A stretch of DNA of 10,517 bases from Basidiobolus heterosporus B8920 (lineage: Eukaryota > Basidiobolomycota > Basidiobolomycetes > Basidiobolales > Basidiobolaceae). The stretch is taken from contig JNET01031452.1 of the NCBI GenBank assembly GCA_000697455.1, positions 1 to 10,517 on the forward strand, written 5' to 3'. The translations under genes were made by a program, and so were the position numbers. Below, one piece after another: positions 1 through 7,805 of this stretch (position 1 is its first letter; every line of letters starts with the position of its first letter). The notes under the pieces were generated by a model. That model saw only the letters and a list, made by a program, of their open reading frames with translations. It did not search any database and was not told where the DNA came from.

Positions 1-1740
1 GTTCGGGCCAGATGCCAGTGCTGCCAGAAGCCGGTCTAACCCAGCATCCGTAATATGGTTGCCACATAGGTTTATCTGAGTAAGATGAAGCTTGTGGTGC
101 TGGATCTGTTCTGCCAAAGGTTCGATTGCTCTATCAGTAAACCGACTGTTCGGGAGTGACAGCGAGGTCAGTGTGATGTGAGGAAGGGAAAGAAATAGAC
201 GATCACTCAAAGAAAACCCGGTGGCATTGCTGAAACAAAAGTCGATACTCATTCGCTGTAGGCTCGGATGTTGTATCAGTAAGTTTGAGAGTGCCTGATA
301 AGAAGCCTCGTTGTTGATGAAGTTCCCAAGAAATGAAACCCCCTCTAAGCTAATACACCCCAACAGCCCTTCCAAGAGACTTGAACTACCATCAACTCCT
401 GGTTGGCAATGGTCCAGATTGATCTGGCGAATTCCTTTGTTCGACTGGAACGCTTTCTGAAAAGCCTGTGAGCCGCGAGGGCCCAGGCAGGAATCAGAGA
501 TATCCAGACTACTCAGAGATGTGTTGATGCTGAGGCTCTGCGTTAGATGTGGTATCGCATATCCGTCCAGATCACAGTTGGCCAAGTCCAATGTTGTCAT
601 TTGGCAATAGGGAGAAGTCAGTAGATTTCCAAGGATTCTTAGGGTCTCCTCACCTACTTCATTATCGGTGAGCCGGATTTCAATAATTTGGGGATTCTTA
701 GCAACCGCCTTGTCGACCAAGTAGCCGATCTCTTGATCGCTAGAGTCGTTGGAAGACAAGCGTAGTTTATGAACAGAGACATTTGACAAGAACATCCCTA
801 GAGCATCAATAGAAGAAGAGTTGATTCTCGTGGACACCAATTCCAAGTGAAACTCGTACTTGAAAGGCACGTCAAACAATGTTGCTAACGATTCCAGGAT
901 TTCCCGAAAGACGCATGGATCATTCAATTTACAAAAGAAAAAGCCCACTCTGATCAGCTTCGTAGGATCACAGCCTGCAAACAGAAGTTTGACATTTTGT
1001 GCTATCTCTGGTTGTGTAAGCAAAGTGTGAAACTCTAGATGGCGAATTCCACTAAGCTTCTGCAGTATCGGCTCTAAGTTTGCTTGGGATAGAAAGCCGT
1101 GGTGAAGTTTTAGCGTTGAAACGTTTTTTAATATTAGCGTGAATACTAAGTCTAAGGGAGTTTTGGACTCTGGAAATTCTTTCGACCATAGAGTATCGAT
1201 CCAACCAGGCGTCTTCAGTAAAGCGTTAAACTCTTGACTATATAATAGACTTTTCGAGCGTTTGACTCGAGGAAGGATCTGAGGGTGATTCTTCTTAAAG
1301 AGCATTGTAGTGGCTATTTTTTCTAGAGCATTGTCCCATTCGCAACTACCAGTCCGAGTATCTGGCTGATGCAAGCAAACTATATCTGGCCAGTGATATT
1401 TCCATAGCTTCACAAGATACTCTTCTCTGTTTCTTGGTTTGTCGTGAGGCTGTAGACAAGGCCAAGAGTAATCGAATTCTAAGCTGAGAAGTGTTTTTCC
1501 GGTTTTTTCCCGTAATTCGTCTAGAATCAGTAACTGGAGGGGTGACAATAAACTAACGACCTGTTGACGCCAGGATCTTTGCAGAGAGGGCCATATATAA
1601 TGAAAAATCCTCCCAGGTGGAAGTGTAGCGATTATCTGAATAGTCGAAGCTACCAGACTTGGCACCCTTTCATCCATGAGTTGAACAACAAATGAATGAA
1701 AAACGGAGAAATAGATTTTGACTATTACCCCATTAGTCAT
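1..1740 (-). CDS. Leucine-rich-repeat protein (ribonuclease-inhibitor-like repeats), partial at the window edge
   Basis: One frame stays open for 580 codons from an ATG at 1738-1740 to the window edge, so the C-terminus lies outside. The N-terminal third (to about residue 200) has no recognised domain; a stretch near residues 36-60 (TLPPGRIFHYIWPSL) faintly recalls an F-box start but lacks its conserved core. From about residue 323 regular leucine-rich repeats of about 28 residues appear, with RI-type cores such as IIEIRLTDNEVGEETL, MTTLDLANCDLDGYAI, LSSLDISDSCLGPRGS and LTQINLCGNHITDAGL. Such repeats form a horseshoe for protein binding; the partner and function are unknown. An in-frame TAG just upstream limits the start. 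The ATG at 1675-1677 (residue 22) is a credible alternative, because a TATA-like sequence lies only about 20 bp before the first ATG. No intron is needed in the visible part. Confidence 0.85.
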   Translation of the reverse strand, partial: MTNGVIVKIYFSVFHSFVVQLMDERVPSLVASTIQIIATLPPGRIFHYIWPSLQRSWRQQVVSLLSPLQLLILDELREKTGKTLLSLEFDYSWPCLQPHDKPRNREEYLVKLWKYHWPDIVCLHQPDTRTGSCEWDNALEKIATTMLFKKNHPQILPRVKRSKSLLYSQEFNALLKTPGWIDTLWSKEFPESKTPLDLVFTLILKNVSTLKLHHGFLSQANLEPILQKLSGIRHLEFHTLLTQPEIAQNVKLLFAGCDPTKLIRVGFFFCKLNDPCVFREILESLATLFDVPFKYEFHLELVSTRINSSSIDALGMFLSNVSVHKLRLSSNDSSDQEIGYLVDKAVAKNPQIIEIRLTDNEVGEETLRILGNLLTSPYCQMTTLDLANCDLDGYAIPHLTQSLSINTSLSSLDISDSCLGPRGSQAFQKAFQSNKGIRQINLDHCQPGVDGSSSLLEGLLGCISLEGVSFLGNFINNEASYQALSNLLIQHPSLQRMSIDFCFSNATGFSLSDRLFLSLPHITLTSLSLPNSRFTDRAIEPLAEQIQHHKLHLTQINLCGNHITDAGLDRLLAALASGPN

Positions 1741-2054
1741 ATTACTGGAATCATAATAAATCTATACCAAACCACTAATCGTTAATTGTAACCATCAAAA
1801 AGCTGCGATATCCAATTCAAAAAACAACAAGGTAGCCGCCATTTCAAGATATGGCTTCGCTATAAGCGTATTACAGATTAACGTAAAATTCAAATCAAAT
1901 ATTCCATCTAAATAGATGCATGGATATCGGACTGTGAATGCCTTACCAAGTTACACAGTATAGGTGGGTGACATGATGTAACAATTCTATAAAAGCTTAA
2001 GAAAGCCGAACTTGCTTACGTTAGTGATTTTGTATTCTCTCCATCCAAGGGACA
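1741..2054. promoter_or_regulatory. Divergent intergenic region between the LRR and FMO genes
   Basis: This 314 bp AT-rich gap separates two genes read away from each other, so it should carry both promoters. Toward the FMO there is a CCAAT pentamer at 1812-1816, a 6 bp inverted repeat (ACTGTG at 1931-1936 and CACAGT at 1954-1959) and a clear TATA box. Toward the LRR gene only a TATA-like TATAGATTT on the minus strand near 1758-1766 is visible. No ORF of interest is seen. Confidence 0.6.
1988..1995 (+). promoter_or_regulatory. TATA box of the FMO gene
   Basis: TATAAAAG lies 60 bp before the FMO start codon, a normal distance for a fungal core promoter with a short leader. It is the best TATA match in the divergent region. 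Confidence 0.6.
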
Positions 2055-3553
2055 ATGACCGTTTTACCACCAGCTCGAATCTACCACTTTACCAAACCCA
2101 TAAAGCGTATAGCCATTATTGGTGCCGGTGCTGCAGGTTTGGCAGCCGCCAAGACTTTACTTGCTCAACAGACTTTCTCTGAAATCAGGGTTTTCGAGCG
2201 CAACTCCCGAATTGGCGGGACCTGGTGACATGAGTTGATATTCTATTACTCTCTTCGATTGCTAATACGGTTGGTTTTCCCTTAGGATATATTCCGACAA
2301 AAAAGGTCCCAAAGTTTATTTTCCAAGTGTCGATCCTTTAATTGCTGATCCAGAAGAACCCCCTCGGCACTATAACAGTAGTATCTACAGTACCTTAAGG
2401 ACCAATCTCCCACACCCTATTATGTCTTTCCGGGACCATCCATTCCCGGAAGATACTCCACTTTTTCCAGGGCACACCCACGTTCTGAATAACCTTGAAA
2501 CTTTCGTAGAAGATAATGGACTTCTCCCTTTAATAACTTTTGACACCATTGTTCAGCATACAGAGTATGTGAACGAACAGTGGCGGGTAACCCTACTCAC
2601 TCAAGGGGAAAAAACTGTTGAAGAGTTCGACGCAGTGTTGGTTTGTTCCGGTCACTATTATGTACCTTTTATACCGGATATCAAGGGACTGAGCGAGCTA
2701 TCAGAGAAGCAACCCAACAAGCTACTACACTCGAGAGAGTACAAAAAGCCTGAAGATTACGAAGATAAGGTAAGATTCTATTGGGATTCTACCTTTGAGT
2801 TGCAGCTATAAATTTTAATATTGCTGCTTTCTCTTCTAGTCTGTGTTGGTGGTAGGCGCAGCATCTTCTGCCATCGATATAGCTCGTGACCTGTCCTTTC
2901 ACTGTAAGAAAGTGTACCAGTCCATACGCGAGAAAGAAGGCAGCGCAGATATTGGTGAGGCGCCAGGGACAGGCTCCGCTACCGATAACAAGATCCAGTT
3001 CAAACCAGAGATGAAGTTTATTGATGTAGACAACAATAAGATCCATTTTGTGGATGGAACCCAACTTGAAATCCCCGATCTCATCCTCTTTGCCACTGGT
3101 TACCTTTATTCTTACCCATTCTTAAGTCAGTTCGAACGGACCAACCAAAATATCGAAAAAGTCCCAGATGAGGAGGTGCTCATCACCGATGGAATGCAAG
3201 TACACAACGTCTACCAACAAATCTTCTACATTCCAAACCCCACTTTGGTATTTATAGGATTACCAGTGAAGGTGGTGCCCTTCCCACTATTTCAGTATCA
3301 GTCCATGTATGTTGCTCAGGTATTCGCAGGGAAAGTGAATCTTCCCGATCAAAAAGAAATGAGAGAATGGTATCAGGAATTGTTGGAGAAGGAACATGGA
3401 AGGAACACCCATATCCTCAATGGGCCCAAAGAGGCAGATTATTGTAATCGTCTCTCAGACTTCACTAAGGGAGCGATTGCCAGAGTCCCTGAGTGGTGGA
3501 TTGAGATGCGCACTAAGGCGCTGTCACTTCGCAAGAAAGAGTTGGGATATTAA
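2055..3553 (+). CDS. Flavin-containing monooxygenase (FMO family), three exons
   Basis: Exons 2055-2224, 2286-2769 and 2840-3553 encode 455 residues. The introns are 61 nt (GTGACA...TTAG, with a GCTAATA branch site about 20 nt before the acceptor) and 70 nt (GTAAGA...TCTAG). The first junction restores W57 in the GGTW motif; without splicing the frame stops at once. FAD-binding GxGxxG is GAGAAG at 23-28, followed by the FERNSRIGGTW segment. A FRDHPFPEDTPLFPGH block (105-120) and HSREY (205-209) match the region around the FMO signature. The NADPH-binding Rossmann start is VLVVGAASSAID near 220-231, with Ala for the usual second Gly, a small-residue variant. LILFATGY near 299-306 is the typical late FMO motif. 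The family oxidises soft N or S atoms with NADPH and O2; yeast Fmo1 acts on thiols such as glutathione. Substrate and location here are not shown. Length fits fungal members. Confidence 0.93.
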
Positions 3554-3681
3554 ACGAATTCATGAAATTTCAATTGAAAAGCATTTATTAAACATAATAT
3601 ATATCGAATGGATTGAAAATAGAAATTTCAACGGGTATCGGTTCAACGGGTGTCGGAATCAATTAAGTAACCTAAGTAACC
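3554..3681. other. Convergent 3' region of the FMO and thioredoxin genes
   Basis: Only 128 bp separate the two stop codons, so the 3' UTRs probably meet or overlap. The gap holds an AT-rich tract, a minus-strand AATAAA at 3584-3589 that could serve the thioredoxin transcript, and two small tandem duplications listed separately. No clear AATAAA is visible for the FMO on the plus strand. Confidence 0.6.
3628..3657. repeat. 15 bp tandem duplication
   Basis: Two adjacent copies, TCAACGGGTATCGGT (3628-3642) and TCAACGGGTGTCGGA (3643-3657), match at 13 of 15 positions. They lie in the shared 3' region of the FMO and thioredoxin genes. Replication slippage is the simplest origin. Confidence 0.8.
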
Positions 3682-3682
3682 C
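3665..3682. repeat. 9 bp tandem duplication at the thioredoxin stop codon
   Basis: AAGTAACCT at 3665-3673 is followed directly by AAGTAACCC at 3674-3682, eight of nine positions identical. The second copy ends on the last base of the thioredoxin stop codon. It lies 7 bp from the 15 bp duplication, so this short 3' region has duplicated twice. Confidence 0.75.
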
Positions 3683-4060
3683 TATACCAAAGTTGTGGTC
3701 ACAGCCTCGATCAATTTGCCAGGATTGGCGCCAATGATCTCATTGACCTTTTGACCATCCTTATATATATGGAAGGTGGGCATGGAGCGAACAGAAGCGG
3801 ATGCCGCGAGGTCAGGAAATTCATCAACGTCGACCTTGGCAAAGATAGCGTCTGGGAAGTCTCCAGAGAGTTTCTCGAACTTAGGGCCGATCATTTTGCA
3901 GGGACTAGGAAGAGATGGTTGTTAGAACACCAGGACATCAAGTAGAAAGATTGTGACATACATACCCACACCAGGTAGCAAAGAAGTCAACCACGACATA
4001 TTTTCCACTCCTGATAAATTCCTCCAATTCGGATGCGGATTGAATGTGTTTGATAGCCAT
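3682..4060 (-). CDS. Thioredoxin (cytosolic type), two exons
   Basis: Exon 1 (4060-3966) and exon 2 (3904-3682) join across a 61 nt intron (GTATGT...CTAG, with a TTCTAAC branch site) to give 105 residues, the usual size of a single-domain thioredoxin. The active site is W30-C31-G32-P33-C34, preceded by the buried Asp of VVVDFFATW (D25). The cis-proline loop is SMPT with P74, followed by KDG and the GANP..L ending typical of the family. The protein reduces disulfides in targets such as peroxiredoxins, methionine sulfoxide reductase and ribonucleotide reductase, and is itself recharged by NADPH thioredoxin reductase. There is no N-terminal extension, so a cytosolic (or nuclear) location is inferred. 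The intron splits the codon of the active-site glycine. The ATG at 4058-4060 fits the family's N-terminus. Confidence 0.96.
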
Positions 4061-4118
4061 AGTGAGATTACACAAATCACGTCTAGTTGATGATGATGAC
4101 CTGACTGAGTACGACTCT

Positions 4119-4125
4119 CTTTATA
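4119..4125 (-). promoter_or_regulatory. TATA box of the thioredoxin gene
   Basis: TATAAAG on the minus strand lies about 59 bp upstream of the thioredoxin ATG, a plausible core-promoter distance. Confidence 0.55.
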
Positions 4126-4300
4126 TGTACTTTAGGTCTTCAGAGGATGATTAATACATGCAGCAAAAGATTAGTAATTATGAATGGTGCTATGGTGTTG
4201 TAGGAGTTGTGACAAAGCATTCATCAGATAGTATTAAGTAATCAGCGTATGTCTATTAGTAATACGATGTATGTATGAGGAACTGAAATAGAAATCTAAG

Positions 4301-4353
4301 CCAATTGTGGTTCTGGAACGATGGCTATTTACCTAATCACGAGAGGTATAAAT
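4301..4353 (+). promoter_or_regulatory. CCAAT and TATA pair of the arrestin gene
   Basis: CCAAT at 4301-4305 is followed by TATAAAT at 4347-4353, about 40 bp further on, a classic arrangement. The start codon is 136 bp beyond the TATA box, which would give a leader of roughly 100 nt. An acceptor-like TTTTAG near 4428-4433 leaves room for a leader intron, but no firm donor was identified. Confidence 0.5.
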
Positions 4354-4488
4354 CGAAATCACGCATAACTTGATTGGTTCGATTGATCACATACAGTTCC
4401 TTCCTTTTGCATATCATATCACTTGTTTTAGGCATCTGATTTACTCTCATTTCCTGCTTCTGCGTGGCCTGTCTTGTTTTCTACCAAC

Positions 4489-5526
4489 ATGTCGTCTCAA
4501 CTCACCATTCAGGTCCTTGAGGATAACCTAGTTATGTTGGGCGCTGCAGAGGAGACTGCTGGATGCGTCTTACGAGGTTGTCTGTTACTTCATCTTTCAG
4601 AAAGTACGAAGCTAAAGGGGATTAAGTTGACTTTTGAGGGGAAGGTATAAGAGCTCTTGTGGTAAATTCATACAGTAATCTATTTTGGTCGTATCTATCT
4701 AATTAGGTGGTGAAAACTCCTAGATATCGGAACACACCAAGAGCAATTGATTTCCCATGTATGGAATTTTCTTGAAACCTCCGATAGACCAACAAAATTT
4801 GCTGCTGGCAAGCACTCCTACAACTTTGAGCTTGCCTTAGAGGGCGAGCTGCCACCCTCAATGCAGGTTGAGGGCGGGACCATCGAATACAAGTTGAAAG
4901 GTGTCGCTGAAAAAGCCTCCTTATTTGGAAATTTCATCGCTGAAAAGAAGATCCATATTCACCGACTCTTTTCTCTCTGGTCTTTTTCCCAGGCCCATTC
5001 AAGTAGCAAAGGTACAAGCAAGGGTCGTTTCAATTATGAGCTTAGTATATCCAAAAATTTCTTTCACCCAAACGAGAGGCTCGATATCATAGTCAGTATC
5101 GAACCGTTAATTCCCGGGTTACGCATCAAAAAGGTCAGCTGGGGACTCGTTCAGAATACAAGTTACCATGTTCCTAGTAAGGGAGAGTTTGGACCTTGGG
5201 GCAAAGTGATCACTCGAGAGTCCCATAAAACGTTGGTTTTGGTCGATAAGGAATCCAAGAAAACTTGGTCACTGACCATTCCCAACGAGAAAAGCCTGTC
5301 GTATGATGGACAAAGTTCTTTTATTCGGGTACAGCATAGAATCAGCGTCAAGCTGGAGATATTCGATGCTTATGGCGCCCTTAGTAAGGTTAGAACCAGC
5401 TTACCGATTGTTATAATTCCTGAATTGAGCAGTCAATACAACGCACCACCACGTTACTCTCGAGCAGCAATCACGCTGCCCTCGTACACAGAGGTGATGC
5501 TCCCTGATTATGAGCGGGCTTATTAA
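4489..5526 (+). CDS. Alpha-arrestin-like protein with C-terminal PY motifs
   Basis: Exon 1 (4489-4644) starts with MSSQLTIQVLEDNLVMLG and ends LKGIKLTFEGK, an Arrestin_N beginning. The frame then meets TAA, with donor GTATAAG at 4645. The only canonical acceptor that keeps frame without an indel is at 4742-4743, giving exon 2 (4744-5526) and 312 residues. Exon 2 carries the rest of the N-domain (ISHVWNFLE, then the FELALEGELPPSM strand region) and an Arrestin_C domain from about residue 130 to 275. The tail holds PPRY (287-290), LPSY (297-300) and LPDY (305-308). PPxY and LPxY motifs in fungal alpha-arrestins recruit Rsp5/Nedd4-type ubiquitin ligases to plasma-membrane transporters for endocytosis; this role is inferred. 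At about 310 residues it is a near-minimal arrestin, much shorter than many yeast ART proteins. The junction shortens a loop usually present, so the exon 2 start is uncertain. Confidence 0.85.
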
Positions 5527-5772
5527 GTTTCGAGAAGCATAGTTCTACGTTATCTAGTAACAATTCCTCGACCTATTGTAATCTTATGGATGGAACGGGG
5601 TATTCTCCTGCCTACGCAAGTCTTGTAAAATTTTCTTTTATTTAATAATAATCGAGCCAAATCTATGAGCCCTGGTGACAGTCAACTACTAAGATTTGTT
5701 ATGTTTGGGATAAATCACCGCCAAGGTGTCTATTTTACATGAATTTTATTATGAGTGGGAGGTATGTGTGTA
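5527..5772. other. Convergent 3' region of arrestin and COG8 genes
   Basis: This 246 bp gap lies between two facing stop codons. It contains an AT-rich tract near 5630-5650 (AATAAT on the plus strand, AATAAA on the minus strand at 5637-5642) and a well-placed minus-strand AATAAA listed separately. No coding sequence is seen. Confidence 0.6.
5745..5750 (-). terminator. Poly(A) signal of COG8
   Basis: AATAAA on the minus strand begins 23 bp after the end of the COG8 reading frame. Sequence and spacing both fit a cleavage/polyadenylation signal, implying a very short 3' UTR. Confidence 0.55.
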
Positions 5773-7488
5773 TCAAGCAGGGGATGGAGTGATAGGTTGA
5801 AGGGCTTCTTCAGTAGTGCGTTCGTTGCTTGCCAAAGGTTCCGAGTGTTTGATGTACGGTCCCAGGATATTCATGATAGGCTCGAGTTGAATAATTTGGC
5901 TTGCCTTCGCTTCGGTAAAGAAAATATCGGCGTAAACGCCCTCAATGAAGCATCGCTTGATATATGGAATAAACGAGCTCACAAACAGTTCACAGAATCT
6001 CTCAAATATCTCCTTTTCTTCAGGTCGGCTCGGCCATACATCAGACTTGTTGACAGCGTAGGATTGGATGGTTTCTGACGCATCAATCAAACATTGGTCA
6101 ATCTGATGGCTCAAATCTCTCATAATCGAGATGGGCGCCAACAATCTCAGCGAGTTGAAAGCGGAGAGGAAGGAGTTGGTTAAGCGGGCAAGGGGTGGAA
6201 AGTTCATCAGTGTGGTAGGTGGCGCAAACACCGATCTACTCGTGGTTTTGATGGCGTCTGAGGTGAGCACTTTGTTGCTGGTTAACCAAGAGACGTTCTT
6301 TTTCATGACTTCTTCGATTTCCCGACGGAACTCATTGGTACCATCGATGATCAGTTCCTTCACTATGGTACTAACTCGACGTTCAAAAATATTTCCGATC
6401 ATTGGCCGGAAATCCAACCCGATACGCCCTAACGACATGCCACAGAACATCGCCTGGGTGAGTAAAGAGGACAATGCACTGATATCCTGGATGGCGGATG
6501 TGTGTTTAGTAAGAGTATCGGTGAATCGAACAACAAGCTGCGATATGTAATCTGAACAGATGATCTTCGTGGATAGTTTCTCTTTGATATCCAAGCTTGA
6601 CTCCTCAGCAACGGCATCTTGTGATTCCGTTTTCTCCTCACCTTCTTCCTCCGTAAAGATGGCCTGATATTGGCTCACGATATCAAAAAACTCTTCCCTA
6701 CACAGGTCAATATATCTACGTAAGAATTTGACTGGATCAATCATTTCTACGGAGAGTTCGTGGATGAGTTGGTCAAGATAGGAGTCTCTGGATTTTAAGA
6801 ATAAAACACGGAGCTCTGCCTCGTCAAACACTTCCATACGCCTCAAAAACCCAATCACTCGTAAACAGAGAGGAAGTTTGATAGGGCCACGTAAAAGAAC
6901 TAGTAATTGCGATAACATGTAGGCGATTGATTTCTCGACAGATTGCGAGACCTGGTCGAGCAGATTTACCGTTGGGTGTCGCAAGCACAAGCGTCTTACA
7001 TGTGAGGATAGTTCTAAAGCCTCAGCATAATAACCGTTTCTTACACAGGTATCTATCAGCTGAGGGATTTCCAGAACTTCAAGTAAATTGTCGTAATTGC
7101 TCAATATCAAGGACAGTTTACTACGATCAGCTTGTATACCGGTTGCCTCGGTATTGAAAGAAGCATATGACTTTTCCAGAGAAGGTAATACTGAAAGTAG
7201 GTTATTTAACTTATAATCGATGGAAGATAAAGCGGTAGACGCTGTTTCGGAAGAGGAATAGACACTCACAAAGCCTAGATATTCTTGTTTCGCTAATTCC
7301 TTTAGCTCTTCGGTCACTTCTTTCTCCCGTTTCTCCAATGCCAAAGGTTCTTCACGCAACTCATTTAAGGTTAAACCCGTCAGATGATCTAGATACTCTT
7401 TACACCAGTCCTCCTTGATAAGTTCTTTCTGGGTAGATTCGACAGTAGACTCAAACAGAGCATGAAAGTAGTCCTCTATGTTTGACAT
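5773..7488 (-). CDS. COG8: Conserved oligomeric Golgi complex subunit 8 (Dor1 family)
   Basis: A single exon encodes 571 residues, close to the roughly 600 of human and yeast COG8. The frame opens slightly upstream, but the first ATG (7486-7488, MSNIEDYFHAL) is the natural start. Dor1-family signatures are strong: WCKEYLDHLTGLTLNELREEP near 28-48, a heptad-like helical region at about 50-115, LEIPQLIDTCVRNGYYAEAL near 139-158, and LPLCLRVIGFLRRMEVFDEA near 205-224 followed by ELRVLFLKSRDSYL. An acidic linker rich in Glu and Ser lies near 279-303. COG8 links the two lobes of the COG tether on the cis/medial Golgi and supports retrograde retrieval of glycosylation enzymes. No signal peptide or membrane segment is expected or seen. 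The gene follows NSE2 on the same strand at 317 bp and has no visible TATA box. Confidence 0.95.
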   Translation of the reverse strand: MSNIEDYFHALFESTVESTQKELIKEDWCKEYLDHLTGLTLNELREEPLALEKREKEVTEELKELAKQEYLGFVSVYSSSETASTALSSIDYKLNNLLSVLPSLEKSYASFNTEATGIQADRSKLSLILSNYDNLLEVLEIPQLIDTCVRNGYYAEALELSSHVRRLCLRHPTVNLLDQVSQSVEKSIAYMLSQLLVLLRGPIKLPLCLRVIGFLRRMEVFDEAELRVLFLKSRDSYLDQLIHELSVEMIDPVKFLRRYIDLCREEFFDIVSQYQAIFTEEEGEEKTESQDAVAEESSLDIKEKLSTKIICSDYISQLVVRFTDTLTKHTSAIQDISALSSLLTQAMFCGMSLGRIGLDFRPMIGNIFERRVSTIVKELIIDGTNEFRREIEEVMKKNVSWLTSNKVLTSDAIKTTSRSVFAPPTTLMNFPPLARLTNSFLSAFNSLRLLAPISIMRDLSHQIDQCLIDASETIQSYAVNKSDVWPSRPEEKEIFERFCELFVSSFIPYIKRCFIEGVYADIFFTEAKASQIIQLEPIMNILGPYIKHSEPLASNERTTEEALQPITPSPA

Positions 7489-7805
7489 TTTAAACCCCCT
7501 TTTTAACAAGACAAATTCGTTACCAAAAGGTGGTTAACGTGCATAAACAAATGCATCTTCGCCATTACTCGTATGATCATCACTACTACGAAGCGATTGA
7601 TTTAATATTACCGAAGAATATTACCGCAAATTTCTAAGCAAGATTTTATTGTTTGGTCTAACAATAGAAAAGAGTTGAGATTTTACATAGTCAATTAAAA
7701 GCGATAATGGATAAATACATACAAATATAAATATACAAGTTTAAAATTACTCTACATCCATGTACTAGAAAGATAGTGTTAGTTGAGTGTTTACAGTAGA
7801 AATGC
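7489..7805. other. AT-rich region between NSE2 and COG8
   Basis: This 317 bp gap must hold the NSE2 3' UTR and the COG8 promoter, both read on the minus strand. It is low in complexity near 7700-7745, where the minus strand reads TGTATATTTATATTTGTATG, resembling yeast-type TAYRTA polyadenylation efficiency elements for NSE2. A 13 bp imperfect repeat lies at 7604-7629. No ORF or structured RNA is recognised. Confidence 0.5.
7604..7629. repeat. 13 bp tandem repeat
   Basis: AATATTACCGAAG (7604-7616) is followed at once by AATATTACCGCAA (7617-7629): the first ten bases are identical and 11 of 13 match overall. It sits about 120-140 bp upstream of the COG8 start codon, so it may be a paired factor site or simple slippage. 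Confidence 0.65.

Larger units (their letters stand above)
4061..4488. promoter_or_regulatory. Divergent promoter region between thioredoxin and arrestin genes
   Basis: This 428 bp AT-rich gap lies between start codons facing away from each other. It has a TATA box for each direction, a CCAAT box for the arrestin side, an inverted CCAAT (ATTGG) near 4373-4377, and one TTCnnGAA dyad at 4311-4318 that resembles two units of a heat-shock element. No third unit is obvious, so a heat-shock role is only a possibility. No gene or RNA is seen within it. Confidence 0.6.

Noticed and set aside
112-130. GGTTCGATT, like a tRNA T-loop
   Set aside because: No acceptor stem, D-arm or anticodon arm could be paired around it, and it lies within LRR repeat coding sequence.
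3396-3737. 113-residue plus-strand reading frame running past the FMO stop
   Set aside because: It is out of frame with the FMO exon it overlaps, is Arg/Ile-rich, and runs into the thioredoxin gene's 3' end antisense.
5755-6078. 107-residue plus-strand reading frame
   Set aside because: It overlaps the C-terminal coding part of COG8 on the other strand and shows no protein-family features.
6131-6550. 139-residue plus-strand reading frame
   Set aside because: It is antisense to the middle of COG8, has no recognisable domain, and the minus-strand COG8 frame is strongly conserved.
7603-7611. TAATATTAC, the nonanucleotide at rolling-circle origins of geminiviruses
   Set aside because: A nine-base AT-rich word is expected by chance now and then; no stem-loop surrounds it, no Rep-like gene is present, and it is part of the local 13 bp repeat.
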